Assembly: GCA_963783145.1 (NCBI GenBank)
Contig: CAWAMM010000001.1
Location: 62,001 to 126,000 of the forward strand
From: DATGKG01 sp963783145
Lineage (GTDB): Bacteria; Desulfobacterota; Binatia; Binatales; Binataceae
Direction: 5' to 3'
Length of the DNA: 64,000 bases
Shown here: positions 1 to 8,703 of the stretch, one piece after another
Numbering within the stretch: position 1 is the stretch's first letter
How the letters are laid out: the number at the start of each line of letters is the position of its first letter
Made by a program: the position numbers and the translations under genes
The notes under the pieces: model-generated
Seen by the model: the letters and a program-made list of their open reading frames with translations, nothing else
What the model was told of the DNA's origin: nothing
The model's database searches: none

Positions 1-1140
1 GCGCTCGCCGACGATTGCATAATTTTCCTCGAGTCTGATCTGGGGAGCCTCGCGATGGTAACCAGCGCGCACAGCGATCCTGCGCGTAGCGATCTCGCCC
101 GCGAGTTCTTTCGCCATTACCCGCGTCTCGAGAAACCCGAGCAGCCGCTGCACGCGATTCATCGCACCGGACTGTCGGTCCTGCTCCCGGATGCGGTGAG
201 TGTAATCGACGAGCCGGTCGCGCTAAGCCGCGAACAGTATGAGGCGTCGATCGGAGCGCGCGTAAGCGCGGGTTTGGCGGTGCCGCTTCGATCACGCGGA
301 CAGATTCTGGGCGTAATGGTTTGGCTAAGCGTCGAATCCGGCCGCCGCTACAACCAGGAGGATCTTAAACTCGCCGAGGAAGTCGCGAACCGCGCGGGTC
401 TCGCGGTGGACAATTCGAGGTTGTTCAGGGCTGCGCAGGACGGTGTGGCGGCGCGTGATCGTTTCCTCGCGATGCTCGGGCACGAGCTGCGCAATCCGCT
501 GAACTCAATCAGTATCGTCGCCAAGATGCTCGAACGCGAAAGTCTCAGCGACGAGCGGCTGACCAAGCTTCGCACCATGATTGGGCGCGAGACCCGCCAG
601 CTCTCGACGCTAGTCGACGATCTGCTCGACGTCTCGCGGGTACTGGCGGGTAAGATGAGTCTGGCGATGCAGGCGGTCGACCTCGCGGCGCTGGTGCGCG
701 AGAGCGTGCAAGCTTTCGAGGAGACCGCGCGTCAGCGCGGGTTGAAGCTCGTGGTGGCGGTTCCCGATGAACCATTGGTCATCGAAGGCGATCCGGTCCG
801 CATCAATCAGGTGATCGCCAATCTGGTCACCAACGCGATCAAATTCACCCAACCCGAGGGACGAGTAGAGGTGACGCTCCACAGCGACGCGGAATCCGCG
901 CTGCTCAGCGTTCGCGATACTGGTATTGGGATCGCACCGGAGATGCTCGATAGGATCTTCGAGCCGTTCGCGCAGGCGGCGCTCCTTCCTCCGCATGGGT
1001 TGGGCTTGGGGCTATCGGTAGTAAGGCAGGTGGCCGAGCTCCACGGCGGTAAGGTCATCGCTGCGAGCGAAGGAGTGGGGAAGGGATCGGAGTTTACGGT
1101 AGTCCTGCCGCGCGCTTCGGCGGCATCGCGCGACCTCTAG
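1..1140 (+). CDS. GAF-domain sensor histidine kinase, 5' end cut by window
   Basis: The frame is open from base 1, so the start lies outside the window; an ATG at 55 is internal. A GAF-type sensory domain fills about the first 135 visible residues and ends in the typical stretch LAEEVANRAGLAVDNSRLF. A HisKA dimerisation domain follows with the H-box GHELRNPLNS (phospho-accepting His about residue 161 counted from base 1). The HATPase_c domain has the N-box NLVTNAIKFT, the G1 box DTGIGIAPEM and the G2 box GLGLGLSVV. It should phosphorylate a response regulator, but none is encoded downstream. No membrane segment is visible in this part, so it may be cytosolic or be fused to more PAS/GAF modules upstream. 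Confidence 0.9.
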   Translation, partial: ALADDCIIFLESDLGSLAMVTSAHSDPARSDLAREFFRHYPRLEKPEQPLHAIHRTGLSVLLPDAVSVIDEPVALSREQYEASIGARVSAGLAVPLRSRGQILGVMVWLSVESGRRYNQEDLKLAEEVANRAGLAVDNSRLFRAAQDGVAARDRFLAMLGHELRNPLNSISIVAKMLERESLSDERLTKLRTMIGRETRQLSTLVDDLLDVSRVLAGKMSLAMQAVDLAALVRESVQAFEETARQRGLKLVVAVPDEPLVIEGDPVRINQVIANLVTNAIKFTQPEGRVEVTLHSDAESALLSVRDTGIGIAPEMLDRIFEPFAQAALLPPHGLGLGLSVVRQVAELHGGKVIAASEGVGKGSEFTVVLPRASAASRDL

Positions 1141-1158
1141 CCGATCCCGATGCGAGAA

Positions 1159-1500
1159 TTATTGCGGTGGCGGGATTGGTCCTAGCGGGCCGGTGCCGAC
1201 GGACGATGGATTGTTTCGCCGCGTCGCCCAACTCTCGATCGGGCCGATGCCTGCCGGCGTCTCCGATGCAGGACCATCCACCTGAATCTCGCCACCACCG
1301 GGAATCGGAACCATGACGGTGCTACCGTCATCCTGCAAAGCGGCACTGGGATCGGGTAGCTGTCTGGGCGCTGGAACAGAATCCGGCGCGGCATATTCGC
1401 CGGGCATAGGAACCGAAACGTCCTGCGCGTGCGCCGGAGCCCTCGCAAGCAACATTGCGAGGAGAACTGCAGCAGCTAGCAGGATGAGCCGGGATCCCAT
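1159..1500 (-). CDS. Small secreted proline-rich protein of unknown function
   Basis: This 113-residue protein opens with a clear Sec signal peptide: a basic start MGSR, a Leu/Ala-rich core, and a likely cleavage site after AHA at about residue 25. There is no lipobox Cys. The mature part is short, rich in Pro and Gly, with no domain I recognise. It lies just downstream of the HPr gene on the same strand, 29 bases apart, and may share its transcript. Function unknown; the coding call rests on the signal peptide and codon bias. Confidence 0.6.
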   Translation of the reverse strand: MGSRLILLAAAVLLAMLLARAPAHAQDVSVPMPGEYAAPDSVPAPRQLPDPSAALQDDGSTVMVPIPGGGEIQVDGPASETPAGIGPIESWATRRNNPSSVGTGPLGPIPPPQ

Positions 1501-1529
1501 TAGATAACCAGATAACCATTCGGCGGCGG

Positions 1530-1802
1530 CTATTCTTCCCCGAACTTAGCGGCAAAAAGAGCCTCGACCGCTTTCAGCGCTTCCTCGGCGTCGGCGCCCT
1601 CAGCCTTGACCGTGAGCTTGGTGCCGATGCTGGCGCCCAGCGTCATCAGGCCGATGACACTGCGTGCGCTCGCGCGATCTTTGCCTCGAGTCAGCGTGAT
1701 TGCGGAGGAGTATTTGCCCGCGGTCTTGACCAGCAACGTCGCGGCCCGCAAGTGCAGGCCCAGCTTGTTTTTGATCTCGACGGTTCCCTCCGCCACGCTC
1801 AC
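1530..1802 (-). CDS. HPr-family phosphocarrier protein
   Basis: This is a 90-residue HPr domain of the usual length. The phospho-accepting His17 lies in LGLHLRAAT, and the regulatory Ser48 lies in SARSVIGLM. The protein passes phosphate from enzyme I to EIIA proteins. No EI, EIIA or HPr kinase gene is in the window, so it cannot be assigned to sugar PTS (PtsH) or nitrogen PTS (PtsO/NPr). It starts 27 bases after the DHH phosphoesterase stop on the same strand, so the two genes are probably co-transcribed. Confidence 0.92.
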   Translation of the reverse strand: MSVAEGTVEIKNKLGLHLRAATLLVKTAGKYSSAITLTRGKDRASARSVIGLMTLGASIGTKLTVKAEGADAEEALKAVEALFAAKFGEE

Positions 1803-1829
1803 GATTGTAGTCCCGGCACGGCGCTTACT

Positions 1830-2882
1830 CTACGAAGCGGTTCCCGCGCGCGGTGCGGAGGGCCGGCCATCGGAATCCTCGGCCGCATCGGCCAGGTCCG
1901 CGATGAAGAGTTCTCGCAGGCGTGCCTCGATGGGAGCGTCGCGGGTGGTGCCTTCGCGACTTCGCCACGCGCGCAAGGGAATCACTGCCTTAGCCATATC
2001 GCGATGGCCACCGCCACTGCCGATTTCGCCGGCCAGACGCTTCGCCACCTCACCGGCGGGTTGGCGCGTATTGCCATGATTTCGCACCGCGACCACGAGG
2101 TTGGTGCCGAGCTTGCCCGCGACCGCAACCCACTGCACGCCTTCGAACTGGAGGCAAAAGTCCGCCATCTGCACGATAAGATCATCCCGGGCGACTCGGC
2201 CGAGGTTGAGCACGACCAGCCCATCGTGGATTTCGAGGCGGTGCATCGCGCGCGCAAGTATCTTCGCAAATTGCAGCGGCAATTCGGGGCGTTCGAATTG
2301 CCGGAGCAGGCTGTAGTTGGCGATCGGGTACAGATGCGTGAATGCGAGGACGTCGTCATCAGTCACGCGCCGCGAGAGCATTACGGTATCGGTGCGAATC
2401 CCATAGAGCAGCGCGGTACCCAGGCGTTCACTGATGTGTTCATCGGCGCTGATCATGTACTCGGTCATGATGGTTGAAGTCGCACCGTACTTGGGGCGCA
2501 AATCCTGAAACGCGGAGCTATGGGGCCCGTAGCCCGGATGATGATCGATAACAATATCCGCGCTTGCGATTTTGTCGCCGAAGTAGGGCGGTTGCACATC
2601 GAGCATCGCGATCTTGTCGAACTCGCTGAGCGCCTCGGGCGTGGCCGGCAGAATTTCAATTTCGAGCAGATGCACCATGGTGCGGTTCTCCGGCCGTGTC
2701 ACCGGAGCGAAGGTGAATATCGGGGTAGTCTGCTTGTTGCGGCCGAGCAGCGCGCGCAGCGCCATCGCACTCGCCATCGCATCGGGATCGGGGTCGTCCT
2801 GCAACACAATCGCGATACGATCGGCCTCGGCAACCGACGCGCGGAGTTCCTTGATCTTCTGTCTGGTGAATTCCTTATCCAT
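1830..2882 (-). CDS. DHH/DHHA1-family phosphoesterase (NrnA-like)
   Basis: A 350-residue DHH-family protein. Motif I is DPDPDAMAS at about 30-38, motif II is LDVQP, the DHH signature is IDHHPG, and the C-terminal DHHA1 domain carries GSGGGHRDMA. Relatives degrade nano-RNAs or dephosphorylate pAp. An oddity is residue 28: where the family normally has a metal-binding His two residues before the PD pair (HxxPD), this protein has Gln (QDDPD). It may therefore have altered metal use or substrate. It heads a likely operon with the HPr gene. Confidence 0.88.
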   Translation of the reverse strand: MDKEFTRQKIKELRASVAEADRIAIVLQDDPDPDAMASAMALRALLGRNKQTTPIFTFAPVTRPENRTMVHLLEIEILPATPEALSEFDKIAMLDVQPPYFGDKIASADIVIDHHPGYGPHSSAFQDLRPKYGATSTIMTEYMISADEHISERLGTALLYGIRTDTVMLSRRVTDDDVLAFTHLYPIANYSLLRQFERPELPLQFAKILARAMHRLEIHDGLVVLNLGRVARDDLIVQMADFCLQFEGVQWVAVAGKLGTNLVVAVRNHGNTRQPAGEVAKRLAGEIGSGGGHRDMAKAVIPLRAWRSREGTTRDAPIEARLRELFIADLADAAEDSDGRPSAPRAGTAS

Positions 2883-3145
2883 TAAATACTGGAGCCTGTC
2901 CGGCTACCTGCACCGATCGAAAATAATTGCCCGCCGTCAGTCGCGTTTGGCGGCGCGAAACATGGGGGCGCAGAACAATGAGACGGTCGCGGAACGGACC
3001 TCGGCGGCCGAGTTGGAAGCAATTCGAGATGGGTAAATGGCCACGGCCTTAATGACATCAATCTACAAGACCACGTCGGGTAAGACAAAGCGCGGCGCCG
3101 TGGTCATCCACCTCAACAACGACATTAGTATACAATTGCGGCTCT
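2883..3145. other. Divergent intergenic region
   Basis: The 263 bases lie between the start of the DHH gene (minus) and the zinc-finger gene (plus) and must hold both promoters. Short reading frames here lack family resemblance and conflict with each other, so I call none of them. Confidence 0.4.
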
Positions 3146-3394
3146 ATGCCTCAGAGAGATTCACCATTGGAAGCGCCGCGGACCTGCGTGATATGCCGTC
3201 GGCCCGCCATCGAATGGATTTTAAAGCTGACCGTGGAAGACGCCGGCGGCTTTCGGCATGAGGGCTTAGTGTGCCCGAACTGCGGCGTAAAACTGCGGCT
3301 CTCATCGGAGAAAATCCGCGAGTTGCAAATCGATCCGTGGGTGCATGAGGCGGTGGCGCTGGTGTTGCGCGGAAAACAACCGGAAGAGGAGTAG
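3146..3394 (+). CDS. Small protein with two CxxC zinc-finger motifs
   Basis: An 82-residue protein with CVIC at about residues 14-17 and CPNC at about 43-46, a layout suited to one structural zinc. The rest is a short helical tail ending GKQPEEE. It ends 7 bases before the start of the lysyl-tRNA synthetase, and its last codons carry the ribosome-binding AGGAG for that gene, so the two are almost surely translationally linked. Function unknown; the coupling suggests a housekeeping or tRNA-related role, which is inference. Confidence 0.7.
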   Translation: MPQRDSPLEAPRTCVICRRPAIEWILKLTVEDAGGFRHEGLVCPNCGVKLRLSSEKIRELQIDPWVHEAVALVLRGKQPEEE

Positions 3395-3401
3395 CTCGCA
3401 G

Positions 3402-5018
3402 ATGGCGTCCGAATCGAAGTCGCAGCCGGACCTTTATTTGTGGCCGTACGAGGAGGCCAAAAAGGTCGCTGAGCGCGTGTCGCGCTATGAGTCCGGCCGG
3501 CCCGCGATTTTCCAGAGCGGCTTTGGTCCTTCCGGTAGGCCGCATCTCGGCACGATGGCGGAGGTGCTGCGCCCCTCGTATGTCCGTAAGGCCTTCGAGC
3601 AGCTCAAGCGATCCGGCGTCATACCAGCTGATAGGCCCAGCCGCCTGATTGTTTTTATCGATGACATGGATGGGCTGCGCAAGGTGCCCGAAGACATTCC
3701 GAATCGCGAGGGCACCAGCTTTCATCTGGGCGAGCCGGTCTCGCGCATTCCCGATCCCTACGGCGATTGTCATCCATCGTTTTCCGAACACATGCTGAGT
3801 TTGCTCGGAAAGTTCCTCGCCCCGGTCGAGATTGAATACGAGCTGATTAAGTCCACCGAAATGTATGGGAGCGGCGCATTCGACGAGGCGCTAAGGCTAA
3901 TCCTCGTGCGCCATCAGCAGATCATCGAGATCATCGCGCCCACCTTGCGCGAAGAAAATCGCGCCGGATGGTCGCCCATCATGCCGGTCTGTCCGCAATG
4001 CGGGCAGATCAACTCGACGCTGGTCACCGCCTATCATCCTGATCGTGCGACGGTGGAATTTTCCTGTGAGCGAGAGTTCGGCGGAGCAAAACCGTGCGGC
4101 TTCAATGGCGAGCAATCGGTGCTCGGCGGCAAGGCCAAGGTCGGATGGAAGGTTGATTGGGCGCTTCGATGGTATGCGCTCAAGGTCGACTACGAGCTCT
4201 ACGGCAAGGACCTGATCGATTCCGCACGACTGTCAGGGCAAATCCTCAAGGTGCTGGGCGGCAAGCCTCCGATCGGATTTCCCTTCGAGATGTTCCTCGA
4301 CGAAGAAGGCCACAAGGTGTCGAAGTCAGTTGGCCGCGGAGTTACTGTCGATCAATGGACGCGCTATGCCCCGATCGAAGTGCTCAAGTATTTCCTGCTG
4401 CTCAACCCGCGTCGCGCGCGCAAGTTGTTCCTCGAAGCGATTCCGCAATACGTCGATGACTACCTCGACGCGCTGCGAGCTTACGCCGCCGCGCCCGAAG
4501 AAGAGCGCATCAAACATCCCATCGATCTGGTCATTCAGAGCACGACGCCGCGTCGCTTCGACTCGGAGTTGAGCTTCGGGATGATCATGAACCTGGTCTC
4601 GGCGTTAGGCACTTCGGATCGAGAGCTCATCTGGAATTATCTGACCGGTTACGATCCGAAGATCGCGAGCAATCGTGAAACCGAGCGGATGGGCAAAGTC
4701 CTGATGGAATCCGCGCTGAACTTCTATGCTGACTTTATCGAGCCGAACAAGCAGCGCTATCTGCCGCAGGCGGCTGAGCGTGATCAGCTGCGCGCGCTGG
4801 TCGAGTTCCTGGCCGCGAACATAGGGGCTTCGGCGGAGGAAATCGAGAAGAAGATCTATGACCTCGGGCGCGAGAACTACGACAAGCCGGGCAAGATTTT
4901 TCCGCTGCTGTATCGGGTGCTACTCGGTCAGGAGCGCGGCCCGCGCCTCGGCGCGTTTATCAAGCTGGCCACGCCGGAGCGCATGGTGGAAATCCTCAAT
5001 AGCTCGCTCGCGAGCTGA
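3402..5018 (+). CDS. lysK: Lysine--tRNA ligase, class I
   Basis: The 538-residue protein is the class I (archaeal-type) LysRS, which charges tRNA-Lys. The HIGH-equivalent is HLGT in GPSGRPHLGT, and the KMSKS-equivalent is KVSKS in GHKVSKSVGRG. Two Cys pairs in the middle (CPQC and a later CE/CG pair) fit the family's zinc-binding insert. I chose ATG 3402 because AGGAG lies about 10 bases upstream and the next upstream start (3345) runs through the neighbouring gene. Class I LysRS is used by archaea and a scattered set of bacteria in place of the class II enzyme; no class II lysS is visible here. Confidence 0.95.
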   Translation: MASESKSQPDLYLWPYEEAKKVAERVSRYESGRPAIFQSGFGPSGRPHLGTMAEVLRPSYVRKAFEQLKRSGVIPADRPSRLIVFIDDMDGLRKVPEDIPNREGTSFHLGEPVSRIPDPYGDCHPSFSEHMLSLLGKFLAPVEIEYELIKSTEMYGSGAFDEALRLILVRHQQIIEIIAPTLREENRAGWSPIMPVCPQCGQINSTLVTAYHPDRATVEFSCEREFGGAKPCGFNGEQSVLGGKAKVGWKVDWALRWYALKVDYELYGKDLIDSARLSGQILKVLGGKPPIGFPFEMFLDEEGHKVSKSVGRGVTVDQWTRYAPIEVLKYFLLLNPRRARKLFLEAIPQYVDDYLDALRAYAAAPEEERIKHPIDLVIQSTTPRRFDSELSFGMIMNLVSALGTSDRELIWNYLTGYDPKIASNRETERMGKVLMESALNFYADFIEPNKQRYLPQAAERDQLRALVEFLAANIGASAEEIEKKIYDLGRENYDKPGKIFPLLYRVLLGQERGPRLGAFIKLATPERMVEILNSSLAS

Positions 5019-5023
5019 AACTT

Positions 5024-6172
5024 CTAAACGAATTCCGCGAAAACCGAATCAGCCAGTTCAAGGCCGCGATCGGTGAGCCGGATGCGTCCCTCTCGATTTT
5101 CCAGCAGATCGCCCTCGAACAGCCGCACGGTTCGCGGAGCGAAAATCTCCTCGAAGCCGCTGCCGAATCGTGATTTGAAGTCATCGAGCGCAAAGCCATC
5201 GCGCAAGCGCAGATTCAGAAACACGTACTCGCCCATCGCGGTGCGAGGCTCGACGGTCTCGCTGCCGGTTTCCGCGATACCCGTCTCGGTTGCGAGCGCG
5301 ATGTAGCGCGCCGGGTTGCGCTCATTCCACCATCGGCGACCACCGCCGCCATCGCGGGCGAAGTTATGCGCGCCGGCCCCAATGCCGAGGTACGTTTCGT
5401 TGTGCCAGTAGGTCAGGTTGTGGCGGCATTCGCGGCCCGGCTGCGCGTAGTTGGAAATCTCATACATCCGGTATCCGCGGCGAGGGAGTTCCTCACGCAC
5501 TGCGGCAAACATATCGGCTTGCTCGTCGCTTTCGAGTGGACGAATCCTTCCGTGCCGCAGCTCAGTGAAAAAAACCGTCCCTTCCTCGAAGGTCAGGTTG
5601 TATGCGGAGATGTGGTCGGGCTCTAGTGCGGAGGCCTCCCCGATATCGCGTAAGACATCGGCGCGAGTTTGACCGGGAACCGCGAAAATCAGATCGAGGT
5701 TGAGCCGCTTAAAACCCGCGCGATGCGCCATCCGTGCGGCCTCGCGGGTCTCATCTGCATTGTGAATACGCCCGAGGAATTTGAGCGTCGCTTCGTTGAA
5801 GGACTGTGCGCCGAAGCTGAGCCGATTGACCCCCGCCGATCGAAAACCGCTAAGCTTCGCTTGATCGACGGTGCCGGGATTCGCCTCCAGCGTGATCTCG
5901 GCGTCGCGCTCGATCCCGAATGCTTTCTCGGCCGCTTCCAGTATTTCCCCGATCGACGCCGGCTGAAACAGCGACGGCGTTCCGCCGCCGAAGAAGATGG
6001 TCGATATCGCGTTTCCGTTAAACGGGGCCTGCTCCGCGCGATGATTCATCTCCGCGATTAGCGCGCGAGTGTAATCCTCCTCGGGCCAGGCGGTCGCCGC
6101 ATGCGAATTGAAATCACAATACGGACATTTCGCCTGGCAATACGGAATGTGTACGTAGAGGGAGAAATTCAC
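5024..6172 (-). CDS. hemW: HemW-type radical SAM protein (heme chaperone family)
   Basis: The 382-residue protein has the radical SAM cluster motif CxxxCxxC in PYCQAKCPYC near the N-terminus, then FFGGGTPS and the ISAYNLTFEEGT segment typical of HemW. The C-terminal HemN_C domain ends in the LTDRGLELADSVFAEF pattern. HemW proteins were long called oxygen-independent coproporphyrinogen oxidase but act in heme delivery to respiratory enzymes. It converges with the LysRS gene, with only 5 bases between stops and no room for a classical terminator. Confidence 0.92.
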   Translation of the reverse strand: MNFSLYVHIPYCQAKCPYCDFNSHAATAWPEEDYTRALIAEMNHRAEQAPFNGNAISTIFFGGGTPSLFQPASIGEILEAAEKAFGIERDAEITLEANPGTVDQAKLSGFRSAGVNRLSFGAQSFNEATLKFLGRIHNADETREAARMAHRAGFKRLNLDLIFAVPGQTRADVLRDIGEASALEPDHISAYNLTFEEGTVFFTELRHGRIRPLESDEQADMFAAVREELPRRGYRMYEISNYAQPGRECRHNLTYWHNETYLGIGAGAHNFARDGGGGRRWWNERNPARYIALATETGIAETGSETVEPRTAMGEYVFLNLRLRDGFALDDFKSRFGSGFEEIFAPRTVRLFEGDLLENREGRIRLTDRGLELADSVFAEFV

Positions 6173-6234
6173 TGCCCCATTGTATCGGGCTTTGGTCCTC
6201 CGCGCTGGTAGTTTTCGAAAGTTGCGAGACGCCT

Positions 6235-6281
6235 TTGGCCAGCGTGTTCGGATAAGGATATACTAGTCGGCGACTGGTCGG
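6235..6281 (+). promoter_or_regulatory. Candidate vapBC promoter and operator
   Basis: A TATACT -10 box at 6259-6264 sits 18 bases after a weak TTGGCC -35 box (6235-6240). Right after it is a near-direct repeat ACTAGTCGG / ACTGGTCGG (6262-6270, 6273-6281) that also forms the palindrome AGTCG-G-CGACT (6265-6275). A repeat overlapping and following the -10 of a toxin-antitoxin operon fits autorepression by the VapB/VapC complex. The assignment is inference from position and symmetry. Confidence 0.4.
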
Positions 6282-6294
6282 AGAATCCAGAATT

Positions 6295-6534
6295 ATGGAA
6301 ATCGTGGGAATCTACGAAGCTCGTACTCGCTTGTCGGAACTCATCGACCGGGTAAGCGAAGGAAAAGAAGTGACCATTACGCGCCATGGCGTCCCTGTCG
6401 CCAGAATTGTCCCGGTTGATGGGGAAAAGAAGATGGCAGTTCGAGATGCGATCGCCGCGATGGAGGAATTCGGGCGGGACAAGTCGCTCCGGGGACTTAG
6501 TCTCAAAAAGATGATTGAAGAGGGCCGGATGTGA
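6295..6534 (+). CDS. Phd/YefM-family (VapB-type) antitoxin
   Basis: A 79-residue antitoxin with the Phd/YefM N-terminal fold: YEARTRLSELIDRVSEGKEVTITRHGVPVARIVP is spread over residues 5-40, which is the DNA-binding and dimerisation part. The C-terminal tail, which would wrap the toxin, is basic and amphipathic. Its stop codon overlaps the GTG start of the PIN toxin by 4 bases (GTGA), giving coupled translation and a classic type II module. Confidence 0.9.
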   Translation: MEIVGIYEARTRLSELIDRVSEGKEVTITRHGVPVARIVPVDGEKKMAVRDAIAAMEEFGRDKSLRGLSLKKMIEEGRM

Positions 6535-6959
6535 GTGGGTTCGTTCTTGATGCTTCGGTAACGATGGCATGGTGCTTCGCTGTTCAGTCGGATGACTACT
6601 GCAAGAGCGTTTTACGCGCGCTCGGTGACCATCGCGCAACCGCTCCCGGGATCTGGCTCCTCGAAATCGTGAACAGTTTGATCGTCGCCGAACGACGGCG
6701 CCGCCTTCTCGCCGAGCAGTCGAATCAGTTCCTTGAAAGGCTTTGGGAATTGCCAATCGATGTCGAGTCGACCGTCAGCACGCCTTTGTGGAGTCGCGAA
6801 ATTGTATCGTTAGCCCGTGCCAACAAACTCTCCAGCTATGATGCCGCATATCTCGAAATCGCCTGCCGCAAGAGTCTGCCGCTGGCAACTCGCGATATCG
6901 CGCTGCGTGGCGCCGCTAGCCGCTCCGGGGTGGCGCTTTTCCTCGATTCCGCCAACTAG
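6531..6959 (+). CDS. PIN-domain toxin (VapC family)
   Basis: A 142-residue PIN-domain ribonuclease. The first acidic residue is Asp7 in FVLDAS, a Glu lies in WLLEIVNSL, and the C-terminal acidic residues lie in SSYDAAYLEIA and LATRD. These are the usual metal ligands for cutting RNA, often tRNA. The start is GTG within the antitoxin stop. The length is normal and nothing is missing, so the toxin looks active and is presumably held in check by the upstream antitoxin. Confidence 0.9.
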   Translation: MSGFVLDASVTMAWCFAVQSDDYCKSVLRALGDHRATAPGIWLLEIVNSLIVAERRRRLLAEQSNQFLERLWELPIDVESTVSTPLWSREIVSLARANKLSSYDAAYLEIACRKSLPLATRDIALRGAASRSGVALFLDSAN

Positions 6960-6981
6960 CGAGCCCTGCCTACAAGCCCGC

Positions 6982-8703
6982 GTGGCTAGTCGCTATACTC
7001 CACGATATCTCGCAGGAGTCCCCATCGTAGCTAGTCATCAGGAAAACCGCTCGCTCGACAGCGCCGACATCGAAGCGGCGCACGATGCCGCCATCGATAA
7101 GGATGCCGCCAAAGCCGCATCGAAGCCCATCGCCCCCGGAGGCGCCGGTCTGGTCGCGTCGGGAGTCCTGCTCAGTCGCCTCGCGGGATTGGTGCGCGAA
7201 AGCGTCCTCGCGCATTATCTCGGCAACTCGGCGGCGGCCGACGCCTTCAAGGCCGGATTGCGAATTCCCAACATCCTGCAAAATCTGCTCGGCGAGGGCG
7301 TGCTCTCGGCATCGTTCATTCCGGTCTACAGCCGCCTGCTCGCCGAGGGTGAAGACGAGATGGCCGATCTGCTGGCATGGGGCGTCGGCGCGATTCTCGC
7401 CTTGATCGTGAGCATGCTGGTCCTGGTGGGAACGATTGCGACACCGTACCTGATCGAGTTAATCGCGCCGGGATTCGGCGCCGAACGGCGCGCCCTCGCG
7501 ATCGCGGTCGTGCGCATACTCTTCCCCTGCACCGGATTGCTGGTGATGTCGGCATGGTGCCTCGGCGTGCTCAACAGCCATCGCAAGTTCTTCGTCTCCT
7601 ATGCGGCCGGAGTCGCATTCAATGTGGCCATGATCGCGACCTTGCTCTTTTATGGGCCGCGCCGCTCCCAAGACGCGCTCGCGATCGATCTGGCATGGGG
7701 ATGCGTGGTGGGCGCGGCGCTTCAAATTCTGGCGCAGGTGCCGCAGACGCTGGCGTTACTGCCGAAACTAAAGATCGATTTCCGCAGGGTGGCGTCTTCT
7801 CTCCGAGCGGTGTTCAACAACCTGGTTCCCGTGGTGGCGTCGCGCGGGGTCGGTCAGGTCAGCAGCTACATCGACAATCTGCTCGCGAGTCTGTTGCCGA
7901 TCGGTGCGGTAGCCGCTTTCAACTACGGGCAGATTTTTTACATGCTGCCGATAAGTCTCTTCGGATTTTCGATCGCTGCCGCGGAATTGCCGACCATGTC
8001 GCGCGCGATGGCTGGTGGCGATGACGTCGAAGCCACGCTGCGGCGCCGACTCAACTATGGGCTGCGCCAAATCGCGTTTTTCGTGGTTCCCTCGGCGGCC
8101 GCATTTTTTGCGATCGGTGACGTGATCGTCGCATCCGTCTTTCAATCGGGGCACTTCACGCACGCCGACGCGGTGTATGTGTGGGCGGTACTGGCCGGAT
8201 GCGGCGTCGGCATGCTGGCGAATACCCTCGGGCGGCTCTACAACTCGACCTTCTACGCCTTGTGGGATACGCGCACGCCACTCAAGTTCGCGCTGGTAAG
8301 GATAATTCTGTCCGGCATCCTCGGATACCTGTTCGCGATTCCGTTGCCGCATCTGATCGGCATCGATCTAAAATGGGGCGTCGCCGGACTGACCGCATCG
8401 GCAGGGATGGCAGCGTGGGTCGAGTTTGCGCTGCTGCGGCGCAGCCTCAATCGTCGTATCGGATGGACCGGGCTCGATCGCAAATTCCTCGCGCAGCTTT
8501 GGGGGATGGCGATTTCAGCCGCTGCGATCGCATTCGCGATCAAATCCGCGACGCCGCACGCGGGTCCGCGCCTACAGGCGCTGATGGTGATTCCGGCCTA
8601 CGGCGCGATTTACCTCGGCCTCGCATACTTGCTGGACCTCGAGGAATTTCGCGGATTCGTCGGGATCGTCAGGCGCCGTTTTGGTGTGCGCGCATCTTCT
8701 TGA
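6982..8703 (+). CDS. murJ: Lipid II flippase MurJ
   Basis: A polytopic MviN/MurJ protein of about 573 residues with 13-14 hydrophobic segments. It opens with the family pattern SGVLLSRLAGLVRESVLAHYLG and RIPNILQNLLGEGVLSASFIPVY, split over residues 50-110. It flips lipid II across the inner membrane for peptidoglycan synthesis. The start is unclear: no ATG is in a good place. GTG 6982 is in frame; an AGGAG at 7014-7018 would instead serve an ATC codon at 7024, a rare start. The frame runs open upstream into the vapC region but that part is not coding-like. The last 35 bases overlap the convergent hldE gene. Confidence 0.9.
   Translation: MASRYTPRYLAGVPIVASHQENRSLDSADIEAAHDAAIDKDAAKAASKPIAPGGAGLVASGVLLSRLAGLVRESVLAHYLGNSAAADAFKAGLRIPNILQNLLGEGVLSASFIPVYSRLLAEGEDEMADLLAWGVGAILALIVSMLVLVGTIATPYLIELIAPGFGAERRALAIAVVRILFPCTGLLVMSAWCLGVLNSHRKFFVSYAAGVAFNVAMIATLLFYGPRRSQDALAIDLAWGCVVGAALQILAQVPQTLALLPKLKIDFRRVASSLRAVFNNLVPVVASRGVGQVSSYIDNLLASLLPIGAVAAFNYGQIFYMLPISLFGFSIAAAELPTMSRAMAGGDDVEATLRRRLNYGLRQIAFFVVPSAAAFFAIGDVIVASVFQSGHFTHADAVYVWAVLAGCGVGMLANTLGRLYNSTFYALWDTRTPLKFALVRIILSGILGYLFAIPLPHLIGIDLKWGVAGLTASAGMAAWVEFALLRRSLNRRIGWTGLDRKFLAQLWGMAISAAAIAFAIKSATPHAGPRLQALMVIPAYGAIYLGLAYLLDLEEFRGFVGIVRRRFGVRASS

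Noticed and set aside
3037..3261. 74-residue plus-strand reading frame upstream of the zinc-finger gene
   Set aside because: It overlaps the zinc-finger gene in another frame, becomes Arg-rich, and has no family likeness.
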